From NCBI GenBank assembly GCA_010279815.1, contig QEOQ01000663.1, positions 199,139 to 263,138 on the forward strand: a stretch of 64,000 bases of DNA, written 5' to 3'. The notes beneath the pieces are model-generated. The model was not told the origin of the DNA and did not search any database. It saw only the letters and a list, made by a program, of their open reading frames with translations. Shown piece by piece: positions 25,315 through 38,600 of this stretch; within the stretch, counting starts at the first letter, position 1, and each line of letters starts with the position of its first letter. The position numbers and the translations under genes are program-made. This stretch comes from Brachionus plicatilis. Taxonomy: Eukaryota; Rotifera; Eurotatoria; Ploima; Brachionidae.

Positions 25315-27338
25315 TTTCGTATTAAAATTCTTTAATGAAAAAAAAATGATCACAATTTATAGGATTTGGTAAGCCAAACAATGGTTATGCAACAAATAAA
25401 TTTGCATTCAAATTAATCTTGGTAAGAAAAAAGTTCTATAATAGACAAAAAAGCACATAGAAAATTACAGGAAAAAAGACATAGATAAAAATCACTAAAA
25501 TAAATAAAAAAAACAATTTCAGCTAATTTATTTCATAATCTTTTAATGTAATCAATCGGATCAAAATAAGGAAAGAGTGACTTTTTTGTATTTATAATTT
25601 AAAAAATAGCTAGACTTATACGAAGACACAAACAAGCCTACGTCTTTTCATTTTTAATGGAAAATTTTCTTGAATTAATTCGAAATTTTGAAGTTGTGGG
25701 CTTTTAGGAAGTTTAATTTTCAAGCATTTTATTCAAGTATGATGTTTTTTGTTTAAATTCTGCGGTCTTAATTCATCATTTTTTCATTCTCCAGGATCAC
25801 GTAAACTTCTTATTTTGTCATTAATTAAATGAATTTTCGGGATCAAATAAATTTGCATTTGGAAAAACAAAAATTCTGTGATTTATTAAATCAAAGACTT
25901 TCAAGAAACTTAGGTAACTTATTAGGAAGTTGCCGAGTATTTGAGTTACATAAATCAAAATTAGTTTTTACTTCTTCTGATGTCAAGCATTCAATATGAT
26001 CAAAATTGATTGATTTAATTAAAAGCATTATTATTTAATCAGACTTTTATACCATTTATAAACATGCATATACCCAACTATTTAAGGTACTGAAAGTCAA
26101 ATTTTACTTTATTTTGAAAAAAAATTTATTAAAACCTTAAGTGAATTTAAAAAAAAGATTTTTTTAGAATGTCTTAAAATATTTTATTAGATGTGAGTAA
26201 TTTTTTTGTCAAGTGCTTAATATAATTAAATATCAATAAATGACAGTGAATAATTTAAATTGTATGAGCATTAAAGTCAAAATTTATTGATTGAATTTTT
26301 ATAGAGATTTTTATAATTCAAAAATTTTGAAACCAAATTGAAATAAAAAACATCTTTTTTGAAAAAAAATTTTAAATAATCTGCTTGCTCTTATTAAAAA
26401 ATTATTTCAACATTTTTACATCAATTTTATTTTTGGTTTCTTCTACATATTTTAATAAATACTATTTTTAAGCTTAGAGACTTTGACTTAATAATTTTCA
26501 TTCAATAATTAAAATGTATTACTCATTACTTTGTATATAAATCTTTGAAATATAATAAACTATTTTATAAATTCATTTACTCAGCATTTGTCAAAAAATG
26601 ACTACTTTTGCAATTTTAGAGCATAAAATTTCAATTATTTTTGGAAATTTAAGATGGCATTAAAAAAATTTATCCTAAAACCAGTTGATAAAATTTCTAG
26701 TTTAGAACAATTTTTTCTTTTTTTTTCAAATAGAGAATTATCCAAAAATGGTTCACACTTTAAAATAAATAAATTATTTACAATTTTTTTTTAAATAACA
26801 ATATAATTTTTTGCTAATGTAAACAAACAGCTTTGAAAAACTTAGTACAGTTAGTTAGTAAATTTAGTTTGCGCATACTCATAATATTCTTTAGTTCCCA
26901 ACAAAACGTTGTGTTTTAAATTTTCAAAAAGATAAAAATCAAAATAATTTTTTAACATTGAAAAAAAGCAGTCCTAATCATAAACAAGTATGAAATCATT
27001 GTTCTTATCTACTAGAACTGTTATCAGTTAGTAATAATATGTCAAGGATAATTAATGAAAACTAAATAAATAGCAAATATTTTTTATTAAAAAGTAATTT
27101 AAAAATTGTATTTAACAAGGTAAATTCAATCATTTGAGCAAAAATAATAGTTAATACACATGCATCAAAATAATAGTCAAAGTAGAATGCAAATTTAGTT
27201 TTGAATGCAATTTTGCTTCATTTTTTGAAGCTTTATGTTATCAAAACTTAAAATATATTTCTGAATCGCGTGTATGTTTCTAATTTTTGAATTTTAAATT
27301 TATTCAAATTATTAGAAGCTTTATTTTAAGCTTGGAAT
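25315..27338. other. Intergenic region between divergent tyrosine hydroxylase and mS35
   Basis: About 2 kb of AT-rich DNA with no supported gene. It must contain the promoters of both flanking genes. A neuron-restricted control of tyrosine hydroxylase is expected here by inference only. Confidence 0.45.
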
Positions 27339-28668
27339 ATGTCTCTAGTTAAAAAATTCAACCGAATCCAGTCTCATACACTTGCTAGTGGCAATGCTTT
27401 TAACACATTTTTCATCTCTCATATGAGCAAAAAATTGTATGCCACTGAATCTACCGAGAATGCAGGTTTAAAGTTTGCCTTAATTAATTTTTTAATAGCT
27501 TAAATAATTAAATTTTCTTTAAGACGCAACTCCAACTAAACAAGAACGAGTATTTTTCAAAGACCCAGAAGTAATTGATGGATTTAGAGTATTTGATACT
27601 TATATGAACAAAAAAAAAGATGGTGTTCCGTTTGATCAGCGTGTTAGAAGGGCTGTAAGTTCTTTAGGCTTCAAAATTAAAAAAAAAATCAATTTAATTA
27701 ATAATTAAGTACAAACGCATTGAACGCGATCAGTATGCTAGACACAATAAAATGCTGCCTGATCAAGATTGGACAAATGTTTGGCCAACATGCACCATGT
27801 TTAAGCAATCTGCTGTTCCTCTTCCAGTCAGACAAGGTTACGTTAAAAAATTAATTGAAAACGAAGGTCTTCCACCCGAAAAATACGGAAATGTAGAACT
27901 CATGAAAATTCCTAATTTTCTACACCTGACCCCTCCACACATTAAAAAACAATGCTCAGCTATTAAAAGTATTGATCTAAATATAAATTAATTTTTTTGA
28001 TAAATTTTTGAATTTCTCTAGAGTTTTGTACTCAATGGCCAAAAGAACTTAAGACCGACCAAGATTGTGAAGCTCATTTTCCAGTTGAAATAACAACTTC
28101 ATCTTATATTTATGACGGTCCTAATATCAGGGACGATCGAGCCAGAGTTGTAACTCTGAAAATAAAACTATCAAGCCTAAATTTAGATGAAAGAGCTTAT
28201 AACAAATTTATAAAGTTAGCTCAAGACAAATATGATCGATCTAGTGATACTTTAACCATAATTGCTGATAGGTAATTTTAATTGGTGATTTAAAAATTGG
28301 AAAAAAATTGAGTTTTAGTTTAAAATTTTAATCTAAGGTGTCCTTATCGTCGACAGAACGAAGATTATGCAAATTATTTGCTAACAACATTGTACTTTGA
28401 GTCTAAACAATGCGAAGATTGGGAATCTGAAATTACTGAAGAAGATATGATTGAGTTCAAATGGGATCATAGCAAATCTAAGCAAAACATATTAAATACA
28501 GTCAGCAGAATAGAAAATTTGACTGATGCCGAAAAAGCGTCTGATTTGGAACAAGTAAAAGTTTATAAAGAAAATTTGAGTAAAATTTTCAACCATGGCG
28601 AAGACGACTCTAATCTGTCTCAGTATAAACAAAGTGTACTTAATATTTTAAAAATAAAATCAGCTTAG
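27339..28668 (+). CDS. MRPS35: Mitochondrial small ribosomal subunit protein mS35
   Basis: Exons 27339-27465, 27524-27654, 27710-27968, 28022-28271 and 28338-28668, phases agree (365 aa). The N-terminus is basic and Ser/Thr-rich, as in mitochondrial presequences. The core carries the family blocks [42 protein letters not shown] and [20 protein letters not shown], then [16 protein letters not shown]. The end, [11 protein letters not shown], also matches vertebrate mS35. It is a component of the mitochondrial ribosome small subunit near the mRNA path. A polyadenylation-like AATAAA follows about 35 bp after the stop. Confidence 0.95.
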
Positions 28669-28810
28669 AAATGAAAATTTATAAAAATTTGTAATCTATT
28701 TGGAATAAAAATTTTAAATTAGAAATTTAAAAATTAATTACATATTCAAAGGCATTATAGCTTTTCGAAGAAAAAATGAACTTTTGATAAAATTTAAAAA
28801 AAAATTATAA

Positions 28811-29804
<994 letters not shown>

Positions 29805-30325
29805 TTACTTGAATAAAAAATTTTAACTTCCTTTTTAAGACTCTTGATAATAGTTCGCCAAATTACAGAAAATGAAGCGATTTTAATTTGAAAACAGTCT
29901 TAATTGTTTTTCCATCTCATAAAACATTTATTTAAAAAAATTAAATAAAATTCATTTTTATTTCCTTGAAAAACACTTAATTTATCATTTATACACTTGT
30001 TACATAATTCTAGAAAAAATACCGAAATCCAATTTAAAAGAGTCCGATTAATTTTAAATATTAAAAAGGTTTTATTGAAAATTTATAAGAGAAATTTTGA
30101 AAGTTACTGATATCAGACTCGTATATTCAGTAAAAAAATTTAATAAATGAACGGAGAATAAGGATATAAATGCGTCAAAAAACTTGACGTTAAATATTCA
30201 AATTCATTATAAATCTTGAGTTTGTTTTTGCACAAATTTTAAATTAAATTTTTGTCTATAAATAAAGAAATTTTATGGTATTTTTCTCTGAAAATAAAAA
30301 GAAACTTAGATCAGTTTAAATCACT
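29805..30325. other. Spacer and promoter region of the neuropeptide gene
   Basis: AT-rich. A TATAAA-like word (CTATAAATAAAG) lies about 70 bp upstream of the neuropeptide ATG. Nothing else is recognised. Confidence 0.4.
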
Positions 30326-30718
30326 ATGGAAAAAATGATGCTTGGATTGCTGATGGTTTTCATCACATCTCACATTTTCTCATCAGTTGCTTTAGCAGAT
30401 CCAACCAAAAGTCTCACGAAAAACAACCAATACCCATATTTGGCATCTGATATTAAATATGACAGCCAAGAGCTGGATAAGAGAGAATTCGAAGCCCTTG
30501 GCAAACGAAGTGAAAATGATGCTTTAATTGAAGAATTGATAGAAGAAAATTTGATCCTTAAAAGAGTTGTAAAAGACTTGCTAAAAACGTCCACTCATTC
30601 ATTAATGGAAAAGCGAGGCTTTGAGGCTCTGGGAAAAAGAAACAATGATGAGGTTAAAAGCAATTTTGAAAAACTTTTTCCAATCATCAAACGAGGTTTC
30701 GAATCTCTAGGAAAATAA
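30326..30718 (+). CDS. Neuropeptide precursor with FE(A/S)L-amide repeats
   Basis: A 130-aa secreted precursor in one exon. Residues 1-24 form a signal peptide ending VALA. Three related peptides are bounded by dibasic sites: EFEALG (54-59, between KR and KR), GFEALG (98-103, between KR and KR) and GFESLG (124-129, after KR and before a terminal K). After prohormone-convertase cleavage and carboxypeptidase trimming, each final glycine is an amidation donor, giving EFEALamide, GFEALamide and GFESLamide. The acidic spacers are typical of invertebrate prohormones. I cannot assign the peptides to a named family. The short form and L-amide end superficially recall other FxxL-type peptides, but this is not evidence of homology. 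Confidence 0.85.
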   Translation: MEKMMLGLLMVFITSHIFSSVALADPTKSLTKNNQYPYLASDIKYDSQELDKREFEALGKRSENDALIEELIEENLILKRVVKDLLKTSTHSLMEKRGFEALGKRNNDEVKSNFEKLFPIIKRGFESLGK

Positions 30719-30817
30719 TTCATGTTGTATTTTGTTTTAGATAATTTATTTAAAATTTTTTTAAAATTGTTCAATATTTAAAGAACTGACCATTTTTGTT
30801 TGATATTTAATAAATTA

Positions 30818-32450
30818 TTAAAATTTGATTATTTTCATGCGTCTTGATTGAATATTAGATTTATTCCAATTAACAACGGCTTCTAGTCCTTTTTCGTTGA
30901 TTTCTTTTCGACCCATGTTAGTTATTAACTTGAAACTTGATGAAACAACCACTAAGGAGGGTACATAATTCACATCCAGAAAATTAATTAATTCCCTAAA
31001 AAATTATATTTAATAAGTACTTTTTTAGAGCTATAATATACTGAGAAATTTCATCTTCGTTGGGCCATAAAAACCAGTCTGGATGATTTTGCTCATAATT
31101 TTCCAAGCATATTTTTTTATCATAATCAGCTGAAATATGGACAATCTCAAAATTTAACTGTTTCTGTTTTGATAAAGTGTACACTTCTTTAAGTTTTTTT
31201 AAAAAACCTTGGCTATGAGTACACCAGTTGGCGTCGAAGTAAAAGCCAACAAAATTGGAAGTCAAAACATCACACAGTCTAATTGATTCTTGTTTAGAAT
31301 TTTTTATTTTACTCTGTAAATTTTGGTCAAAAAATTTTTTTATTTGCTGTTGCTTTTTGTCATCTTTTTAAAATAAACATCATAATTTATATAATAAAAA
31401 TACGGATCAGTAAGAATATTGATCGTTATTGGGCTAATTCAAGCTTATTCTTTTTAAAAAAAAATTTAATTTAAAGCCAAAATTTTATTTTATTTGAGTG
31501 TTTAATAAGCTTGCTTCAAGTTTTTTACTTTTAATAAAAATAACAAAAATTAGCTCATGAAAAATTCATCTTGTTTATTTATTTTAAAAAATATCTTCGA
31601 ATTTCAATGTTATACCTAAATATATTTTTTTAGTGAAATATTTTGGGTAAATTTTTCATTTGTTTAGCTTTCATTAATCCTAACCGAATAATTTAAAAAA
31701 TAAAAAATTGAAAAAACTAATTAATTCAATATTTATAAACAATAATTAAAAAAATATTTTTTATTCAAGTTTAATTTAAACGTTAATTTTGTTCCGAAAT
31801 TAACAAAAAAATGGGTGCAAATTTATATTTTTGCTATTAATTTTTATCAAAAAAAGAAAAAGAAAAACATTTGCAAAAAAATGGCTAATAAAAGAAGAAA
31901 ATTAAGATATTTTCCTGAATTTTCGAAAAAAAATTTGATTCTTTAATTGAATACGGTTAATAAATTGTCAAGATTTCAAAAAAAAAATATAACCAATAGG
32001 TTAAATTAATCCATGATGATATAATTCTGTAAATTTTTTCCGATCATTAAACTTTTTTTAATAAAAAAATTAATATAATTAAATTTATTTGATTAAATTC
32101 ACTTTAATCTATCAAAGAGATTGTAAATTGAGTGTTTAAAAATTAACCCCTTTATGTTTTTCTGATTTATTGATTTTGGTCAAAAAAATACATGTAACTA
32201 GATAAAAGATGATCGAAAAATTATTAATTTAAACAGAGGCCTGAAGCATGTTTGAATTTTAAAATACATAACTATCAATCAAAATTAGATAAAAAAAGCA
32301 TTATGATTTATATTCAAACATTTACTAACGATTTTCTTTTAGAAATTAAAATTTATAGATGTCAGTCTTTACAAAAAAATTTTAGAAAAAAAAAAACTTA
32401 CATTCTTTGAATTCTTCGGTTGGTTTTTTAAGAATTCCTTTTGGTATCAT
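30818..32450 (-). CDS. Nucleoredoxin-like protein (NXNL2-type thioredoxin fold)
   Basis: Exons 32450-32402, 31363-31021 and 30995-30818, phases agree (189 aa). The thioredoxin core shows VGFYFDANWCTHSQGF, then IVHISADYD, then VPSLVVV and ITNMGRKEINEKG. The last block, N.GRK.I.E.G, is a feature of nucleoredoxin-like proteins 1/2. The active site is WCTHS, not WCxxC. With a single cysteine it probably cannot make the usual dithiol exchange, as in several NXNL proteins. Vertebrate NXNL proteins support photoreceptors and sensory neurons. Intron 1 (31364-32401) is about 1 kb with no visible content. The gene follows IFT172 on the same strand, and its stop lies 99 bp from the convergent neuropeptide stop. 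Confidence 0.82.
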
Positions 32451-32680
32451 TTTATTAAATTAAAAAATAATTGTGCTAATAATAATTGTTTAAATAAAAA
32501 ATTTGTTTAGTTCAATTTAAGTTTTTAGAGCTAATTTGAGCTTTTTAGGAAAAGTTGTTTACTGAATTAACAAAATTAACAAAACTAAAAACATTATAAA
32601 TCAAGTTTTTATTAAATATTTTTGAAAAAAAAACAAAAAAAATAAATGTATTAATTGGTCTTAATTGTCGACCGAATTTT

Positions 32681-35600
32681 CTAGTTAAAATTATAACTTG
32701 TATTTGGATTAGTATCACACCATTTACCCAAAAACTTGGTACAGTCCAACATTTCATCGGTTTTCGACATCTAAAATAATATTTTAAGTATTTTAACTAT
32801 TTTGTTCTAAAAATATAAAATACCTTTGTATTCATTATATAAGTATTCCAGTCATCTACATTAGCAGACAATTTATAGTTGAATTCTATTTTATTCAAGA
32901 CTGGATATCCTTTAGTTAGAAATTGTTTAAATATGGAAATTTAAAAAAAATAATTCAAATTTACCTGTTATTACACATGGAAAATATACAGTGTCCGAGT
33001 CTGCTGATATTAAACAAGCTTCATAGATGCCTCGTTCATCAGTATTCAATGAAGGCTCTATTTTTTGATCCATACTAACCTTGATCACCCAAGTTTTAAT
33101 TTCTTCATGTTTATCATCCTTATTATTAAATTAAGCAGTCAATTTTCAAAATTAATATAAAATTTTAACTAACCGACAAAAATTTGGTCTCAGGGAGATT
33201 AATCTCGAAGGGTATGTCCGTATCGGCCAAATATGGATTGTCCATTATCTCATTATTTTTATCTTCAATGGCGTCTGCAAGATCAATGTATCTGTTCAAG
33301 AAAACAAAAGCCATATTATCCCATTTGACTTTTTGGCACATTATTCCGGCTTCGTAGAACGCTTTATCTGCTGGAATTAGATCGGTGTGACGTAATAATG
33401 AAATAGACAACTTTGTTGCTATTAGATCCAATTGATCATTGTCAATGCAGCTACATCTCATGGTATTGTAATGAGTGATAAGGAATAATTTTTGAAAGTA
33501 TTTGTGCTCAGGACCGTCTTTTTCTGAAGATTTTTTCAAATTTTGATTTAGACTAAACAAAATTTCTCTTAATTTTGACCATTCGTTATAGTATTGTTTG
33601 GAATTAATACTATCCAATTTGAAAATATCGTAAGCAATTTGTTTAAAATTGTCAAAATACTTTTGAAAAAAATTATTATTAAAAAAATTTTGAAGAGCAA
33701 AAAAAATAGATAGATTTTTCTGATTAAATTAATTTTAATTTTGAAATTCAAGAAGACAACGATCAAACAAGATTTTTTAATCTCTACAAAAAAATAAAAT
33801 AAAAATTCAATAATTTAGTTTGAAAAAATCAAAAGCAATCATGCATTTTGGATATCAGAATTATAACCATGGACACTCAAGCAATTTCTAGATAAAGATA
33901 AAGACCAAAAAGAAAGAAAAAGGCACAGAATATTTTGGAGTTTCAAAATTTATTTTAAGATATTTAAATTTTTTTTCGAACAAAAAAAAAGTATCTGTAT
34001 CTTAATAAAATCGATTTTAACACTAAAATTTGTTTTATAAGATATAGGTAAATTTATACAGGTGAAGTTAAACTAGTGTTTAAAAGAAATTGTAGAAATC
34101 AAAAATTTATCTAGCATGTTGTTCTTAATTGAATATCACAAACATCTCTTAATCTTTAAGTCTTCTTTTTATCTATATTATTATCTATTTATTAATTAAT
34201 AATTATTTTTCAATTGAAACAACGACTTTTTCTGATAATAAATGTTATACAAAAAGCATCAGAGATTAACTAACTACATGCCAATATTTAAAAAAATTAA
34301 AATTCCATTTATTACATATATATATTTTTTTTTTTTATAATTTCGTTTATTTTAATTATTTTTACTTTATTTTTATTTTATTTTAATTTCATTTTTATTT
34401 TTATTTTTGTATTTTAATTCTGAAGCAGCTCAAGAAAAACAAAAAAAAAATCAGAGATTTTCACAGCACAGATTTTCGGTTTCAAATGCTTAAAATTAAT
34501 CGTAAAGGTATCTTTAAATAAATAAAGATTAATTTTTTTGAAGAATAATTCTATCTTTTCTTCAATTTTATTTACACATTTTGACCAAAATTTACATGGT
34601 AAAAATCAGTAAAATATTTTAGTTTTAAAAAAGAAAAACGTGAAAAAGATGGCAAAATGAGGAAAATTTTACATTTTCATATTTTTAGGTTTTTTGTGCA
34701 ATATTTCATAAAATTTTTATTTTTTATTTTGGTAACTAAATAATTTGGAAGAGATTTTTATTTTCTGAAATATTGCACAAAAAATCTAAAAATATGAAGT
34801 TGTAAAAATGTAAAATTGGCAGTGTGGCATAATAAAGAAAAAAAAATATTGAAAATAATACAAAGAATAAAAAGTAAAATTAATTTTTTTTTCATTTTTT
34901 TTCTTGTAAATTATTACCAATACCTTCTAAAAAAGATTCAATATTCTAACTTTTATAATCTGTCACTAATCGTAAAATTATTAAATTAGTCTCATGTTTG
35001 TCATTTTTTGGATTAAATTGTTCAACGTTTTTGATTAAATTTAGAGTTTCAGCCAAAATCTCTGTTTTTTTTCTACATATAGTCCTTTCTATATTTTGTC
35101 ATGTCTATATTTTGTCTTTCTATATTTTTAAAAAAATTCTACATTTCGCCTTTCTATATTTGTCCGCCTTTCCTAAAATTATTTTCATTTTGCCAAAAGA
35201 TCTGTTTTTATTTAAATTACTTAATAATCCTTTTTTTGGGCATTATTGTTGTAGTATTTTCTGCGTAAATGAAATTTCAGAAAATACCATTTCAAAAAGG
35301 ATCTTGTGATTTGAAAAAAGTATTTTAACTATTTCATTTTCGACAGGCTTCTATTCCCTTTTAAAATCTCAATCTAAAAAATAATTTTCAATTCTTTCAA
35401 CTCAAAGTCTTTTAAGAATCAATATCGTTTTTAAAACATATAGTGAAGAAAAAATTATTTAATTTTACTTTAGGTCTGACCAAAGGATTGAAAAATCTAT
35501 TCATCATATTTAGTAAAAATATTTATTGCTAAGTCTTACTTGGCTAATTGCTGGAGCTCCATATTTAATATACAAATCCAAAGCTAGATCAGATCGGCCT

Positions 35601-38600
35601 TTTTTAATTAAAATAGCGGCATATCTAGCCACATATTTGTTCAAAACATCTTGATTCTTGGAAAAAATTTAATTTTAAAAAGATAAACTAAAATTTTTAT
35701 AAAGTTGAAAATTTACCTGCTTTTCAGCAAGCTTTAAACATTCTTCCCATTTTCCGTCACTAGCATATAACTCGAGAGCTTGAGCACCCAAATCAGAATA
35801 GTCTCCCTGGCTTTTTTTGCTTTTAAGATAGTTTTCCTCTACATACGGAATTAAGCTTGGATCTAATTGTTCAGCTACTTTTTTGGCCTTCTTCCAGTCT
35901 TCAGCAATAATAAAAGCATCGATGCACTCTCTTACCAAATCGGCTTTGAGATACAATTCTGCAGCTTGGTTCGATCTATTTTGTTGTATGAGCCTAGGTC
36001 CAATAGTTTGAGCCACATATTGTGTTCTTTCTTCAGACAGAAATTTTTGTGATACATCAAACGCCTTCATCCAGCATTTTAAAGCCGTGTCTTTGTCGAT
36101 ATTATTTGAAGGCAATATTTTGAGATAGGCATCGACCGACTTGGCATATTCTCCAGACGCTTCCCACCTGGTCGCCTGTTCAAGTAAACCAGTTCCGTCG
36201 ACTCCACTAAAAATATCTCTAAATAAAATAAAATTTTTATTTAAAAAAAAAAAGTACATTGATTGATTCTGAGATGAGCCTGAACTTTCGAATTCTTCTC
36301 TGAGCTGATCAACTCTGTTAGGTAAATATTCCTTACAAACTCTGAATGCATCCTGCCACATACCATTATCTTTGTAAAGTTTAACCGCCAATTCAGGACG
36401 CTGAGCTCTTAGCAAAAAAGACTCGGCTTTTTGGTAGTTCTTTTCATCGAACGCAAGTTTGGCTTGTCCGATCAGAACATCGGAGGTCAGAGATGGGTCG
36501 TATTGTTCGGCAACACGCTGTGCATTGTCCCAATCACGATTATGAACGTACATGAGCACAGCTTCTTTGGGTTTTTTGGCTCGAATAAATTCTTGCTCAG
36601 CTTCGGCAAAGCGCCCCTCATCCTCTAGGAACATGGCATATCTAGCATGAATTTCTGGCAATTTTTCTTTAGACGAAGTTTTTGCCAAATCGAATGCAAA
36701 CTCAAAAGCACAATTTTCAAGAGCAAAATCAATTGCTTGATCCAACAAGCCTAATTTGTTTAATAATTTGACTGCTGAATCTCCACCTAGAGTCTTGGCC
36801 CATAAATAAGCAACCTGTTTGCCAGCCACTGGTCCGCCATGATTTTTGGCCACTTTATAAGCATCTTCCCAATTATCTGCTTTTCTATACATATTCACTG
36901 CCGACTTCCAATCATTACCCTGAATGTAATAGTTTTCAGCTTGTTTGAAATTGTTGGTCGATTCAAGTTCTTTGGCCAAGTGAACATAAGTATCGGAGAC
37001 CATATCCGGATAGTATTCTTTAATCAATCGTATCATACTATCATAATTTTTCAATATTTTATACATTTGAATAGCTTGCTGTGGGTCATTAATGGTAGTA
37101 TAGAGCTTTTCAGCTTCTTTGTATCTTCCTTGTTTTTCAAGAATCTTAGCTTGTTCAGAGTACAAACTTGTCACTTCTTCTTTTGTCAAGTATGAAGTAG
37201 CTATCTTAAAAGCTCGATCCCATTTACCAGCTCGATTAAACATTTCAATACACTCTTTTGGGTAATTGGCTTTAATGTAAAGTTTTTCAGCAATGTCATA
37301 ATCTTGTGAATTGGCAAAGTTATCTGCGATTTTTTTGTAATAAACTGATACTGATTCGGAGTCTTGAGTGCTTAATATGTCCAAAGCTTTTTTCCATTGT
37401 CTTGAATTAATTGCGGCCTCGACTGCCTTTAATGATTCACTTAATAAAAATATTCAATTAGAATTATTTTATGGTTTACAGAAATAAATTTAATGATTTG
37501 ATGAAATTTAAATAAGAAAACTAAAAAATGCAATTTTTTTTTTCAAATATCATTTTTTCAAGTTTATATCTAAACCAAGTCTAACTGGGTGCCCTGTTTT
37601 TTTATCGAATATTTCGCACCCATTTTGTTCGAAAACTTCAAAAATAGTCACCCGATTTCTCCGATATTTTTTGTTCACCCCTTTACCTCCAGCGGTTGAT
37701 TGTGTGAGGCCCAAAGGGGTTAAAGCGGTTAACCCGATTACACCTAAAATTGTATTTAATAACCCCGGAATTTAACACTAGAAAGGCCAAACCCACTAAC
37801 ATTTTTGGTTTATTTGACACATCTAAAATAATAAAGACTTACAATTTTTATTGTTAAATATATAATATAATATATTTAACATAAAATAGAAAGGCCAAAT
37901 TTTTATTACGGTAACAGCCCAAATTGGATTTTCTAAACCCACTTTCAAATTCTGCTATAATAAGTCAAATTTAAGTTTTTTTACCAATAAAGTTTTATTT
38001 TATAAAGAAGAATCATGGTCTAGTATAGAAAAAAGTCATGGTATAGAAAAAAGAATCATGGTCTAGTAGTGAAGCCGATTGAATCGTCTAATTTCAATTC
38101 AAGCATGCTCACTCTACCAGATGGTGAATATTGTTGGATCCTCAATTGTCAAGATCATCTTACAAAAGCATGTTGATTGAAGCCATTAAAATCCAAGACA
38201 GCTAATGAAGTAGCTATGGCTTTAATTGAAGTCTTTGGCTTATTTGGTGCTCCACAAATATTACAAAGTGATAACGGGAAAGAATTTCGAAACAAGGTCA
38301 TTGAGTCATTAAATTCATTCGTTGCTTTCAATTGCATTGAAAAGACAGCGTTAATAACTGAGTTCTCAATTGAATTTATACCCAAAGATAAGAAAGATGA
38401 GTACGTAAGCGTAGGAGCTAGAGAAGCAGTAAGATTGCTCTCAATTGGTTATGGACAAGGCTACCTAAAATGTAATTGTACTGGTAACTGTGCCACTAAG
38501 CGTTGTTCATGTAAGAAAGCTAATCTTAAGTGTAGTTCTAAATGTCATGGCAAAGAATTTAAATGCGCCAATTGTAAATAATTATTTGTTTTTTAATTTT

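Noticed and set aside
34318..34410. T-rich run with TTTTATTTT repeats
   Set aside because: Simple low-complexity sequence, not a structured array.
36839..37195. Plus-strand 118-codon frame
   Set aside because: Antisense shadow of IFT172 TPR exons.
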